Below, one piece after another: positions 23,823 to 33,590 of a stretch of DNA of 64,000 nucleotides. The stretch is from positions 3,410,001 through 3,474,000 of the forward strand of contig CM035307.1 in the NCBI GenBank assembly GCA_002900995.3, given 5' to 3'. Origin of the DNA: Ganoderma boninense. Its lineage: Eukaryota > Basidiomycota > Agaricomycetes > Polyporales > Polyporaceae. The position numbers and the translations under genes are program-made. The first letter of the stretch is position 1. Each line of letters opens with the position of its first letter. The notes beneath the pieces are model-generated. The model saw only the letters and a list, made by a program, of their open reading frames with translations. It ran no database searches and was not told where the DNA came from.

Positions 23823-25451
23823 ATGAACGGAATGCTCGCGCGAGGCAGCGGATATCGTTTCACCGACACGGAAGACTGGTTCACCCACAACGAGAAAAGG
23901 TGGAGGGAAATCCTCTGCCGCGTTACGACCCCTCATCCCCGTGTCCTGGAGATCGGCTCATGGGAGGGCCGGTCGGCAGTGTTCTTGCTCACAGAGCTTT
24001 GTCTCAACGGCGGCCACCTCATCTGCATCGACCATTTCGACCTCATGGAGACCGAGGCCGGGCGCGAGCGTCACGCCAAACTCCACTACAACCTCTCCCT
24101 CACCGGCAAATCATACCGCGTCATTGACGAGTTCAGCGTCCCCGGCTTGATGACTCTCCTGCGCGAGGAGATGGCGGCATCCTGCCCGGGGTTTGACTGG
24201 ATCTACGTCGATGGTTCGCACGAAGCGGACGACACGTTCCTCGACGGCGAACTTGCGTGGCGCTTGGCTCGCAAAGGCGCCATCGTGATTTTCGACGATT
24301 ACCGCTGGGACAAGGAGCCCGAGGACAGCGTCCACCACCCGAAACGTGGGATCGACGCCTTCCTCGCTCTCCACGCAGGAGAGTACACCGTTCTCTCCAC
24401 GAAGACAGACTACCAAGTTATACTTCAGAAGGAGACCGAGATGCGCATCGGTTTCCTTGTAAAGGACACGGCAGACACTGACTCGGAGGGCACGAAGCAC
24501 GATGAAGTCGATGACGGCGTGAATGTCGTTCTCACCATTGACGCTGGCTACGCCATCGCCGCCGCGGTAGCTATTCTCGGCGTGGTGACGCATACACCGG
24601 GTCGAGTCACATTCTTCGTCGTCTGTAGAGGCCTTTCAGACGACGTGAAGGCGAAACTGCAGCAATCCGTTGTCAGCGACGCAGACAAGATCATCGTCTT
24701 CCTCGACCTACCTCCCCCCACCTCCACCCCGGCCGCGCTCCCTTCCGGGCTCCTTTGGGCCAAGATCGCCATGATCTCCATGCTGTCGGTAGACAGGGTG
24801 TTGTATCTGGACGCCGACGTCCTGGTCAGGGGAGACTTGACGGGACTCTGGGAAACCGACCTCGGGGATAAGGCACTCGCAGCGGCCCCCGACGTTGGGG
24901 TGCCGATCGGCCACGACGGAATAGGCCGCGTGCCCTACTTCAACGCCGGGGTCATGCTCATGGACCTGACGCTCGTTCGGAAAGACCTGGTCTCGCTCTA
25001 CGCGCTTGCCGCGGAGATGGAGAACTCACGGTTCAGAGACCAGGATGCCCTGAACGTCCATTTTCGGAACAATTGGCAGGCGATTAGCTTGAAGTGGAAT
25101 GCACAAGGGCTCGGGACGTACGCCAAGTATCATACGCCCGACCGCGTTGCCCTTGACCTGCAGGGTATGGTGGACCCGAGCATCGTCCATTTCACTGGCG
25201 CCTTGCACCCCAGCCTCGCTGAGGTCATCAACCCCTTCGTGCAGCCGGTCACAGGGAAGCCATGGGGTTATATCGGTGCTCCAGGGCATCCGTATGCTGA
25301 GGAATGGTGGGAGGTCTGCGAGCAAACGGCATGGAAGGGTTGGCGGTCTTCGGCCGAGCGCCGAGCTGAGGTTAATCGGAGGACGGTGGAAGTGATTGAG
25401 GCCGGAATCAGGGAGTTTAGGTTGAGGGCGAATGAGTTGAGTGACAGTTGA
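23823..25451 (+). CDS. Fusion protein: SAM-dependent methyltransferase + GT8 glycosyltransferase
   Basis: Single uninterrupted frame of 542 residues from the ATG at 23823 to a TGA at 25449-25451; upstream in-frame codons are not ATG. Residues 1-205 form a class I methyltransferase: VLEIGSWEGRSAVF is motif I, ICIDHFD ends strand beta2, and WIYVDGSHEADD with IVIFDDY match the Methyltransf_24 type. Residues 232-475 form a GT8 domain: VNVVLTIDAGYA, VDRVLYLDADVLVRGDL (DxD 330-332), PYFNAGVMLMDL, RDQDALN and IVHFTGALHP. GT8 enzymes are retaining and Mn-dependent. No signal peptide or membrane helix is evident, so the protein may be cytosolic. It has no intron although nearly all its neighbours have many. 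It is divergent from the epimerase fusion gene. Together they suggest sugar transfer followed by O-methylation (inference). Confidence 0.87.
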   Translation: MNGMLARGSGYRFTDTEDWFTHNEKRWREILCRVTTPHPRVLEIGSWEGRSAVFLLTELCLNGGHLICIDHFDLMETEAGRERHAKLHYNLSLTGKSYRVIDEFSVPGLMTLLREEMAASCPGFDWIYVDGSHEADDTFLDGELAWRLARKGAIVIFDDYRWDKEPEDSVHHPKRGIDAFLALHAGEYTVLSTKTDYQVILQKETEMRIGFLVKDTADTDSEGTKHDEVDDGVNVVLTIDAGYAIAAAVAILGVVTHTPGRVTFFVVCRGLSDDVKAKLQQSVVSDADKIIVFLDLPPPTSTPAALPSGLLWAKIAMISMLSVDRVLYLDADVLVRGDLTGLWETDLGDKALAAAPDVGVPIGHDGIGRVPYFNAGVMLMDLTLVRKDLVSLYALAAEMENSRFRDQDALNVHFRNNWQAISLKWNAQGLGTYAKYHTPDRVALDLQGMVDPSIVHFTGALHPSLAEVINPFVQPVTGKPWGYIGAPGHPYAEEWWEVCEQTAWKGWRSSAERRAEVNRRTVEVIEAGIREFRLRANELSDS

Positions 25452-26044
25452 GGACTCTTAGATACGGAGAGGGTGTTCTGCAAGCAACATGTATGCGCTC
25501 AGTCCAATGGAGGACCTCAGGCAATGTCTGGGCTATGTAGCCCCGTGCCAGAAGTTGTGTACTCACTCACGAGATGGGATCTTGATGAGACATGTTTATT
25601 TCTGATGTCAAGGCAAGAAAGCCCAAATGACGGCATGCAGTACTTACGAAAGCTAGCCGGTGCACAGCGCGCATGGCGAGCGCAAGTAAGCAAGGATGGT
25701 GGTGGATGGGAAGCAGCACTGCCCAGGCACTGCCATCAGTCTCAGTGTGATTAATATTTAATACGGGCCAGTTCGACTACATGCAGCCTTAGGCGCTCGC
25801 ATCGCTCTGCCTCGGGACATCAAATATCATCGTTATCGTCAACGTCCAGCTAAAGAGCTTGAGGTAGATTCTCTCATGGCAATGTATCCGTAGGTTATGC
25901 TACAAGACATGTAAAGGTATCGACGCCAGAGGGAAGTGGGTCAAGAAGCACGGGTACTGTACACGGGTGAAGACCGCTCATATCGACAGCTTAGATCGTG
26001 GACCGCGCAGGCCGAACATGGACATGGTAATCAGAAAGACAGAA
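25452..26044. other. Convergent intergenic region between the GT8 fusion and the WW-domain gene
   Basis: About 590 bp. A frame near 25473-25754 exists but has no motif or splice support. Nothing else is seen. Confidence 0.5.
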
Positions 26045-27219
26045 TCACCAACCGCCGTCATCGAACCCCCCCTGATCGAAGCCGTTGTCGAAACCTTGAT
26101 CGTATCCTTCACAACTACCGTGAGCACATGTGAGCCTCAGCACCGTAAACGACTTACCAGCATCGTACGCCTCCTCGCGCTCGTGCTCCTCATGGTTCTC
26201 AAAGGCGTCCACAAGCAGCGCACCTCCTACCAGACCGGCACCGCCTGCGAGAAGCGCAGTTCCCATACCGGGCCCGGACTTCTTGGGGGGACGCTGCTCG
26301 ACGTAGACGGGTTGCTGTTGTGGTTGGGGAGTGTTCGAGCCGAACCATCCTGCGGGCACGCAAAACCCACATGTCAGCACCCGCCTAGCTTCCATGACTC
26401 AGTAATACGTACCGCGGTTGTCTTGGCCCGCAGGAGGACCGCCGTACTGTCCGGGGTACCCACCCTGGGGTGGAGGAGGACCCCCGTAATACCCGCCGCT
26501 GGGCGGAGGAGGAGACTGACCCCACTGTTGCTGGGGCGGAGGGCCTTGATTGTAGCCACCCGGTGGGGGGTAGGGGTTATTGTATTGGTTTGACGGCGGA
26601 GGTCCGGCCGGAGGCCCGTAGCCTTCCGGGGGAGCAGCACCGAGTGGGTGGACCCAAGATGAACGAGGAGGGTTCTCTACGGTGTTTACATAGAACCTGT
26701 ATACCGTTGCCGATGAGCAATGCACACGGAGCATCCGATTACAGAGACTCACCAAGTCTGATACCTAAGCGATAGGAACACGTCGGTGAGTACCTCGAAA
26801 GATACACAGGAGTAGCAATCAGAACTGTCTGGAGATGATCATGCTGCAAGCCGCTGTTGGCTTTGAGAACATTACGCGCAGTTTCAAGAGCATCTCGTTC
26901 CTGTATTCCAGACCATCTCCGGTCTCATCAAGCATAGCAGAGGGTGTACGGGATGCAATGACATTTAAATGATCGAGACAAGCAGGACGAGATGGGACTG
27001 GAAAGAAGCGGCATCCTGAGCTATGACAGAACTCCTGGTCTGCCCTTGTGGGGGTGGCGAGATCCTTGCCGGACCACGCGATTTTCCCGACGCGGCCCGA
27101 GGCTTGTTCATGGATTAGAGGCAGACCACTCACCTCTCATCGTACTTCTCTATCCAACCATGAGGGAGAGGCCGTCTGTCGGGATTGGAGGGCGGGCCGT
27201 AGGGAGGAGGCTGAGACAT
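26045..27219 (-). CDS. WWM1: WW-domain protein, WWM1-like
   Basis: Exon 1 (27134-27219) starts MSQPPPYGPPSNPDRRPL and ends in PHGWIEKYDE plus two bases. A 12-nt micro-exon (26753-26764) adds RYQTW across the junction, and the next exon starts FYVNTVENPPRSSWVHP. Together they form a full WW domain with both tryptophans and the Tyr-Tyr/Phe core; WW domains bind proline-rich peptides. A Pro/Gly/Tyr/Gln-rich repeat (PPPQGGYPGQYGG) follows, then SGPGMGTALLAGGAGLVGGALLVDAF, a Gly-zipper-like hydrophobic stretch. The tail reads YDQGFDNGFDQGGF and stops at 26045. This order matches yeast Wwm1, which interacts with the metacaspase; that role here is inferred. The first intron is 369 nt, long for this locus. 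Confidence 0.75.
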
Positions 27220-27992
27220 CGATGGTGTGTCGCGATAGTGAGTGCAGTAAGAGGCACCTTGCCCGGTCGCTTGAGCTTTATATAGGGAGCCCGGCCGCCA
27301 CTTGGCCGTAGGGCCCGAGCCACGTCCGAGCCACAAGCAATATACCCACCGCATTACTGACAAACGCCGCTGCGCAACGGCCCGCAACTCTATGGCATTC
27401 ACATCCATCTGGTAATCGGGATTGTTGGGGCATAATGGCAATGCAGAAATGAGGCACTGCTGCTGTGTGTGTGCACCAACCTGCGAACCCTGCGCACAGG
27501 CAGTAGGTACGGAGCGAGCTGAAGGGACAACGTCAGAGTCGCAGGCCGGCGTGGCTTCAGACCTCATCGAATGATCCTGGGATGATCTCTGCCGGCGAGC
27601 GGACATGTACAGTAAGGCAGCGCCTTCGATGGCTGAGCAACAGTTGCGTGCGCCGTGCGGCAGCCCGTCTCAGCGCGCAGGCGTCAGCACCCATTCTCTT
27701 CGACCGCCATCTTCACACACTCTCCCTCCACCAACCTCTACACTGCTCATCTGTCTAACCCTTCATGACCAGGTCGACACCGATCAAGGCAAGATCCCGC
27801 CGTTGCAAGCAAGCTCGGCAGTCAAAACAAGACATACGTTGCAAATAGAGTCGGCATGGACTTGGCCACATTACAGGCGATCAACAATACTACCCTACTT
27901 CGAAGTGCGAAAACCACACCAATCGGCCTCCAAAGGCACAAAGATTAGCAAACAGAGCCGATAAGGACCGCATGGGCAGACATTTCAAGCTT
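27220..27992. other. Intergenic region between the WW-domain gene and the HMG-box gene
   Basis: About 770 bp with the WW-gene promoter on the left and the HMG-gene 3' flank on the right. Open frames at 27130-27606 (minus) and 27605-27964 (plus) lack codon and motif support. Confidence 0.5.
27277..27284 (-). promoter_or_regulatory. TATA box of the WW-domain gene
   Basis: TATATAAA on the minus strand, about 60 nt upstream of the ATG at 27219. This is a close consensus match at the expected distance. Confidence 0.5.
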
Positions 27993-28953
27993 TCAAGCCT
28001 TGGTTTTCTTGTGCTTCTTCTCCTTCTTCGTCTCCGCCACCTCGTCCTTGGCGGCAGCCGCAGTGGTCTCCTTCTTCGACTTCTTCGGTGGGGGCACGGC
28101 AGCGTCTTCCTCCGAGCTTGAATCCGACGAGTCCTCATCCTCTTCAGCCGGGGTCTCCTCCTCCGAAGAGTCTTCCTCGACCGTCGCAGCTACAGCGGGA
28201 ACAACCTTGGTCACTGCAGGGGCAGCTACAACGGGGGCAGCGGGGATGCTGGCCGCGACCTAAGGCACGATTGGTGAGTAATGACTGGCATAGACCGTAT
28301 AGTACGACTCACAGGCAGGCCAGATGCGCCCGCTTTGCCAGACTCGTACACCGCCTTATCCGCCCGCCATTGGTCTTCAGTTCCTTGTTGCGGTTCTCGT
28401 ACGCCTGAAAACAGTCAACCTAGGCCCGTGGTCGTCCCCATCGAAAACTCACATCTTTCTGCTCCGGGGGCATCTCCGCCCACAGCTTCGAGATCGTGCT
28501 CAACAGCTCGGCATTGCGCATACCGGGGTTCTTCTGCTTGAGCTCGTTGCGAACGTCGTTTTGGAACAGGAGGTAGGACGAGGCAGGACGCTTCGGTGCG
28601 TTGGGATCCTTGGGCTTTTTCACCCTCCTCTTCCCTTCACCGTCATCGCCGCGTGACTTGCGCTTCTTGCCCTGCTCGTCATGGGCCATCGGGGCCATAA
28701 TGGGCATCGGGTACTGGCCATTCGCGAGAGGGGGGAACACGTTCGGGTTGCCCATGTAGGGGACCCCGGAAATGATGTGTGCGTATTGCTCAGCGACGGC
28801 AGCACACTCTTTCATGTTGTTGGCGAGCGTTTGCAGACTGCCTATAAGCTGAATAGAACATGGTGAGATGGGGACAAAGAATGACGACGACGGCGACGAC
28901 CGACGAACCTGCATCTTATGATACTCAAACTGCGCTGCATTTTCAGGAGTCAT
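27993..28953 (-). CDS. HMG-box protein with an apparent single-base frameshift inside the box
   Basis: Chromatin-associated DNA-bending protein family. The start at 28953 reads MTPENAAQFEYHKMQ; the longer frame to 29157 looks like pyrimidine-rich 5' leader. After an intron come TLANNMKECAAVAEQYAHI and a basic GKKRKSRGDDGEGKRRVKK. The HMG box starts PKDPNAPKRPASSYLLFQND and continues to KLWAEMPPEQKD, where an intron ends the exon. The next exon begins AYENRNKEL, but to continue as DQWRADKAVYESGKAG the frame must shift by one base near 28372-28376. The final exon (VAASIPAAPVVAAP, acidic-Ser run EEDSSEEETPAEED, then PPPKKSKKE and KKHKKTKA, stop 27993) is in phase with the shifted frame. So either the assembly has lost one base or the gene is broken. 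Confidence 0.78.
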
Positions 28954-29646
28954 ACTGGGCTTTGGGGGTGGAGAGGGAGCGACAAAGGAATAGACGGGGG
29001 AGGCGCGACGCGACGGACGCGTCGAATACTGCGGGAGTAAGAAGAGGTTGAAAGGGGGGTAAAGGGAGTTGAAAACTTTGTTGATGGTCGTAGTGATAGG
29101 GCTAGACGTTGTGCTTGTTTGGTTGAATTGACTGTTTGTTCGTTTTACAAATGGCATTAGAACCAGTGTTTAATATTAATCATCCTCGTTTCAATCACGC
29201 GTTTATTGTTTTCCCATGAGGTCAGCCCCTATTATCTCCTGTTCTGGAACGACGGTATTGTCGGCAGTAAGTCGGCATTAATCATGCCGTTGTGATGATG
29301 CAGTGTGTTGTGAGAACGACGATTAAAGGAAATAAATAGGAGGCAGTATAGGCCGCCAAGCTCTAGACAATTGTCCGGCGCGGAAGCGTGGGAAACGCAC
29401 CCGTATTTGGAGGGGGTAGGAGTTGAAAGCGGAGACTGAAAGGCGGTCTCTCAGCCTAACCTCTGACCATCATCACGAACGGCGAGCGTAGCCTTGAAAG
29501 TCCCAGCAAGGTGATATCTACCGTTGACGGCCGACTGCAGCTCTCTTGTCCTCCATTCCGTCTCGCTGTTGGCTAGAAATAAGCCCGTAGATTTTGCAGT
29601 AATCGCCTGAGAGCGCCCTGTGCAAAAAGAGTCCTCCTGGTTGCAG
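28954..29646. promoter_or_regulatory. Divergent promoter region of the HMG-box and PNUTS-like genes
   Basis: About 690 bp between two divergent ATGs. The left side, read on the minus strand, is pyrimidine-rich (CCCCCCTTTCAACCTCTTC), as is common in fungal 5' leaders. No clear TATA box was found. Confidence 0.45.
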
Positions 29647-32600
29647 ATGGAATATACGAATGCAGCCTGGCTGCAGACACCGATCCCCGACCTGCAGTCC
29701 GTCCATGACGAAAGGACGTCGGCGCAGGAAGACTGGAAGGAGCAGGCTGCCAGCGTGCAGGGCGGTTTAAACGACCTGCTCGGAGACATCCAGGGTGAGC
29801 ACAAACACTCCTTAAACAAGCGCCCACACTCAGCGACGCGTTCCCCATCCGCCACCATCCTTCCCGCTGTGCTCATCGCCCTCCCCGTTCTCCAGTCCAG
29901 AATGCCCCGTCCACCTCCACAAACTCCCCCGGTCCCACCTTCTTTACGATCCCATACCACCTCCTCGCCGCGACCACGCCCTTCAACACCACACCCTTCG
30001 GCGCTTCCCAATGGCCAGCCCCCACGTCTCAGCAGGTCCCCGTCTCAAGCTACTCCTCCCTCAATGGCGCAACCACCACCTCATCGCACTTACAGTCCCA
30101 GGGGCAGTCGTCTGGATCCATGGTCATAGAGTGCGTAGTCCATCCTCCCATCAGATGTTGTTTCTAACCGCGTCCACAGCCCTGCGCTGACGACTGTGAA
30201 CGGGTCGTCTGCCAGCCCTCCCCCGCAGTACCAACAAACGCCTTTCTTGTCCTCACAGGCCCAGTCGCGCATTCAATACCCATACCAGCCGCAATCGAAC
30301 ACATCCCCATTATCGATTAATCCCGCTTACGTCCACGCCAGCACCTCGCACTTTCAGCAGCCACAGCAGCACCACGCCCTCTCGCTTCCTTCAAATCATT
30401 CGCACTCCCCTCCCCAGCAACACCAGGGTACCCTGTCCCCCTTTGTCTTACACTCGCCGACAAGTGCCTTCTATTCAGGGATCCCTCCTTCGTCTTTCTA
30501 CGGTCAGTCCGCCCAACCCCAAGCAGGTCCTTCTTCCGCCGGTCCTTCTTCAACAGTTCACGCCCAGCCACAACCACCACAGCCTTCACAACCCGTCCAG
30601 CCGGCTCCGGTACCTGCAACCCCACCAGCTCCTGCGCCAAACCAGCTCACCGCAGAGCAGCGTAGAGCTCAGCTATTGCGAGATGTGAAACCGCTCATCC
30701 AGCCCACCTCGTTCACGGGTGCCGGCGCAGTCAACCAACTGGTTAACATCCTATTCGACTACGGTATCGCAGAAGTCGAGGCCTCAACACGGTTTGAGAT
30801 TCTGACCAAGATCAGGGACAACGCTGGCAACCACTACTTCCGTGCCTGGGTCGACAGCAACGACGCGCTGGAGATCATCCGAGAATGGCTCAAGCTCGCG
30901 TTTCAAGGGAGAAGTGAGACCCAGCTGCTCGAGACGATCATGCCTATCCTTCATGTGAGTAGCCTGTTGTGTCCTACTCTACGTATCTGTCCCGCATGGA
31001 AGACGGCCATCAACCCCACTATGTCGTCTAATAACCCTTCCACGATGGCGTGTTGTCGGCTTCACGGGACATCAGGAAGGGTTTGTGAGCCTTTGCCTGG
31101 TCTTAGACGTGAAGGGAGTGTCTCAAATGAAGAGAGGAGTGGTACACTCGGAGACACTCCACTCACGGCTGGGCGGGTGGGATGTGCCTTCGCTCTGTGA
31201 ACACTTGGAAACGTCGTTTCGGAGCTCGCATAGTCACTATCTGTGCTATTCGTGCCGACGTGGCAGACAAGGCGCGCCGTACCTTGGACGGTGCTTTCAT
31301 GTGCCGCCTCGTTCTCTATCCAAAACTTGGGGAACCATATATGAGGTCGTGCCGTGATGATTTGACCTAACCCCTACGTTCTCGCTTTTCATCCCCTTCC
31401 GGCCCATTGTACAACGGGATTAGACGGCTGTAATCGGGGTTCGCTTGAGACATTCGTCTTCGCCACTATCAACTGTCGGACTTGGCCTGGTCGCCATATA
31501 CCAGTATGCTAACGTGCGCTGCGTCTAGATCATCGATCGTTTACCACTAACAGTTGACAAGCTGAAGATAGCGAAGCTCGGCAAGTTGATCATGCGACTC
31601 GTCAAAGAGCCTCCCACTCCGGGTGAGTTGTTTTTTTCATGTGTGAACATGCGTGTAAGCCCGTGCTACGGGCAAAGTGCATATCGCGTAGAGCACAACC
31701 TTCGGACAAGTGTGATGCCTATATCCATTGAACCCGTAGAAACCCCGCGAATTCCGGGACTCGTCAATGTACTATATGTATCTAACTACTGTTTTTGCAT
31801 GTGCGACAAACGAAAACTATCAGCAATCAAGGACATGGCAGCGAACCTCGAAAAGAAATGGCGAAAACTGCTCGCGCAGCAGGTGTCTGACAAGATGGAC
31901 ACCGAAAACCCAGAGGGTAAGTCATGCCAGTCTGGGTCGCCACCTCCCCCGGTTATTGACGAAATACGCGTGGCAAACCCATAGACAAGATCAAGAAGCG
32001 ACGAGCAGAGGGCGCGCCAGCGAAAGGTCCTCCCCCAGCCAAGAAGGCTGCTCTCTCAGGCGCGACTGCAGCGACGCCAAAGACAGCCGCTGTCAAGAAG
32101 GAGGCGAAGTCGGTGGTGAAGGATGCGAAGTCGGACTCGTCGTTCTTCTCAAAGCCGAAGCCCACCAAGAAGGAGATGCCCAGTTTCAAGAAGAACTTGC
32201 CTCCGCCGGCTGCCCCTGTTAAGAAGGAGCCCGACCCGAATGTCGCGCAACCGTCGTCGTTCAACCCGTTTGAGGAGGTGCTCAAGTCGTACGCCTCAAC
32301 CGGAGCATCGGCGACGCCACCTCCGTCGGTGCCGCCATCCACCACGGGGCCCTCAACGGTTGTGGCAGCCTCCGCCGGACCGTCCGGGTTGACCAAGAAG
32401 GGGAAGCCGAGGAGATCGGTGACCTGGGCCCCTGAGGGACAGCTCGAGCAGATCAGGCTCATTGAGCGTGCGGTGTACGACGACGATCCTGCCCTTGTCA
32501 GCCCTTTCCGCTCGTCTCGACGTATGTACTGTATGTTAATTAGACGCCCTCAACGGCACTGCACACACAGGGCTCGCATCCGACACATAACATCCGCGAC

Positions 32601-33590
32601 CTTGACCGCGACGAGGGCGCGGCGCTGCACGCGCAGACGGCGATGTTCGACGAACAGATCGAATGGGCGGAGCCACAACGTGAGCACGCCATGCCTTGCA
32701 TCGTGTCGTCCTGTGATCTCGTGACTGATCATGTTAACTTGTCCGGACGCTGCAGCACTCGAGCTCCCTCCGGAGATCCAAATTCCACCACGAGGCAACG
32801 ACAGTCAAGAGCGCGCTACGCAGGAGGAGCGAGAGCAGAACGCGCTGCTCGTCCTGTATACCGCGACGACGCAGATCCCGGACTGCCCCGCAGAACCATC
32901 GGCGCAGATCGGGGAAGATCAGGTCGACGAGGGTGTCGTCATGATGTTGACCGGGCCTGAGGTCGATTCTGTGCTCTGGACGGCCACGCCCCCGCCAGCC
33001 AACCAGTCGGCCGTTGCAGACCTCGTCGCGCAGCTCGCGGGTGGGCCGGGCGGGGATGTACTGATGGGCGACGGAGCGCAGGCAGCGATGTCGGGTCTGT
33101 ACACGAACGGGAACGGATTCAACGCGGAGCAGCTGCACCAGCTCATGGCACAGCTGCAGCAGACGAACCCATTGTTGACGCAGCCGTCGCCGGGAGCGCC
33201 AAACGATGTGGGACAGGGCTGGAACGCTGGGAACCAATACTCAGATTACGATCGTGGCTACCACGAGAACGGGGCTGGGCGTGGCGGCGGAGATCCGAGC
33301 CGCCGATGGAACGATGACGGCGCCTGGGCCAGCGGCCCGGGCCGGGCGGGGAGCGCGGATTCCGCGGCCGGGGCGGGGGAGGGCCGCGGGGCTGGGCCGG
33401 GGGCGGGGGGAGGCGTTAGAAATACGAAACGAAAACCATGCAGCTTCTTTCAGGCAGGAAGGCGAGCACTTGACTTGGCGATGGACGCACGAACGAGGAA
33501 ACTGATCAACTCTCTCTCTTTTGCTTCTCTGCGAACAGATGCCGATACGGGGATCAGTGCGACTTTAGCCACGAAGCGCTCCCGTATTGA
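29647..33590 (+). CDS. PNUTS-like (PPP1R10) protein phosphatase 1 nuclear targeting subunit
   Basis: The start at 29647 reads MEYTNAAWLQTPIPDLQ. A long Gln/Pro/Ser-rich low-complexity part is followed by a TFIIS N-terminal (LW) helical domain: LTAEQRRAQLLRDVKPLIQP, FDYGIAEVEASTRFEILTKI, then across a 574-nt intron IIDRLPLTVDKLKIAKLGKL. Next comes a Lys-rich linker and the PP1-docking motif RRSVTWAPEGQL (RSVTW, near 32420) of the RVxF type. The C-terminus is Gly-rich and ends in a CCCH zinc finger, C-S-F-F-Q-A-G-R-C-R-Y-G-D-Q-C-D-F-S-H (C-x7-C-x5-C-x3-H). LW domain, RSVTW and C-terminal CCCH finger in this order define PNUTS in animals, where it directs PP1 to RNA polymerase II termination. 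The last intron (33462-33538) has a GC donor. Stop at 33590. Confidence 0.82.

Noticed and set aside
28954..29157. Longer N-terminus of the HMG-box protein from 29157
   Set aside because: The extra 68 codons are low complexity and pyrimidine-rich like a 5' leader; the ATG at 28953 starts the conserved part.
31345..31450. GTGATGA motif in the long PNUTS intron as a possible C/D snoRNA
   Set aside because: No CTGA D box follows within about 100 nt and there is no terminal stem.
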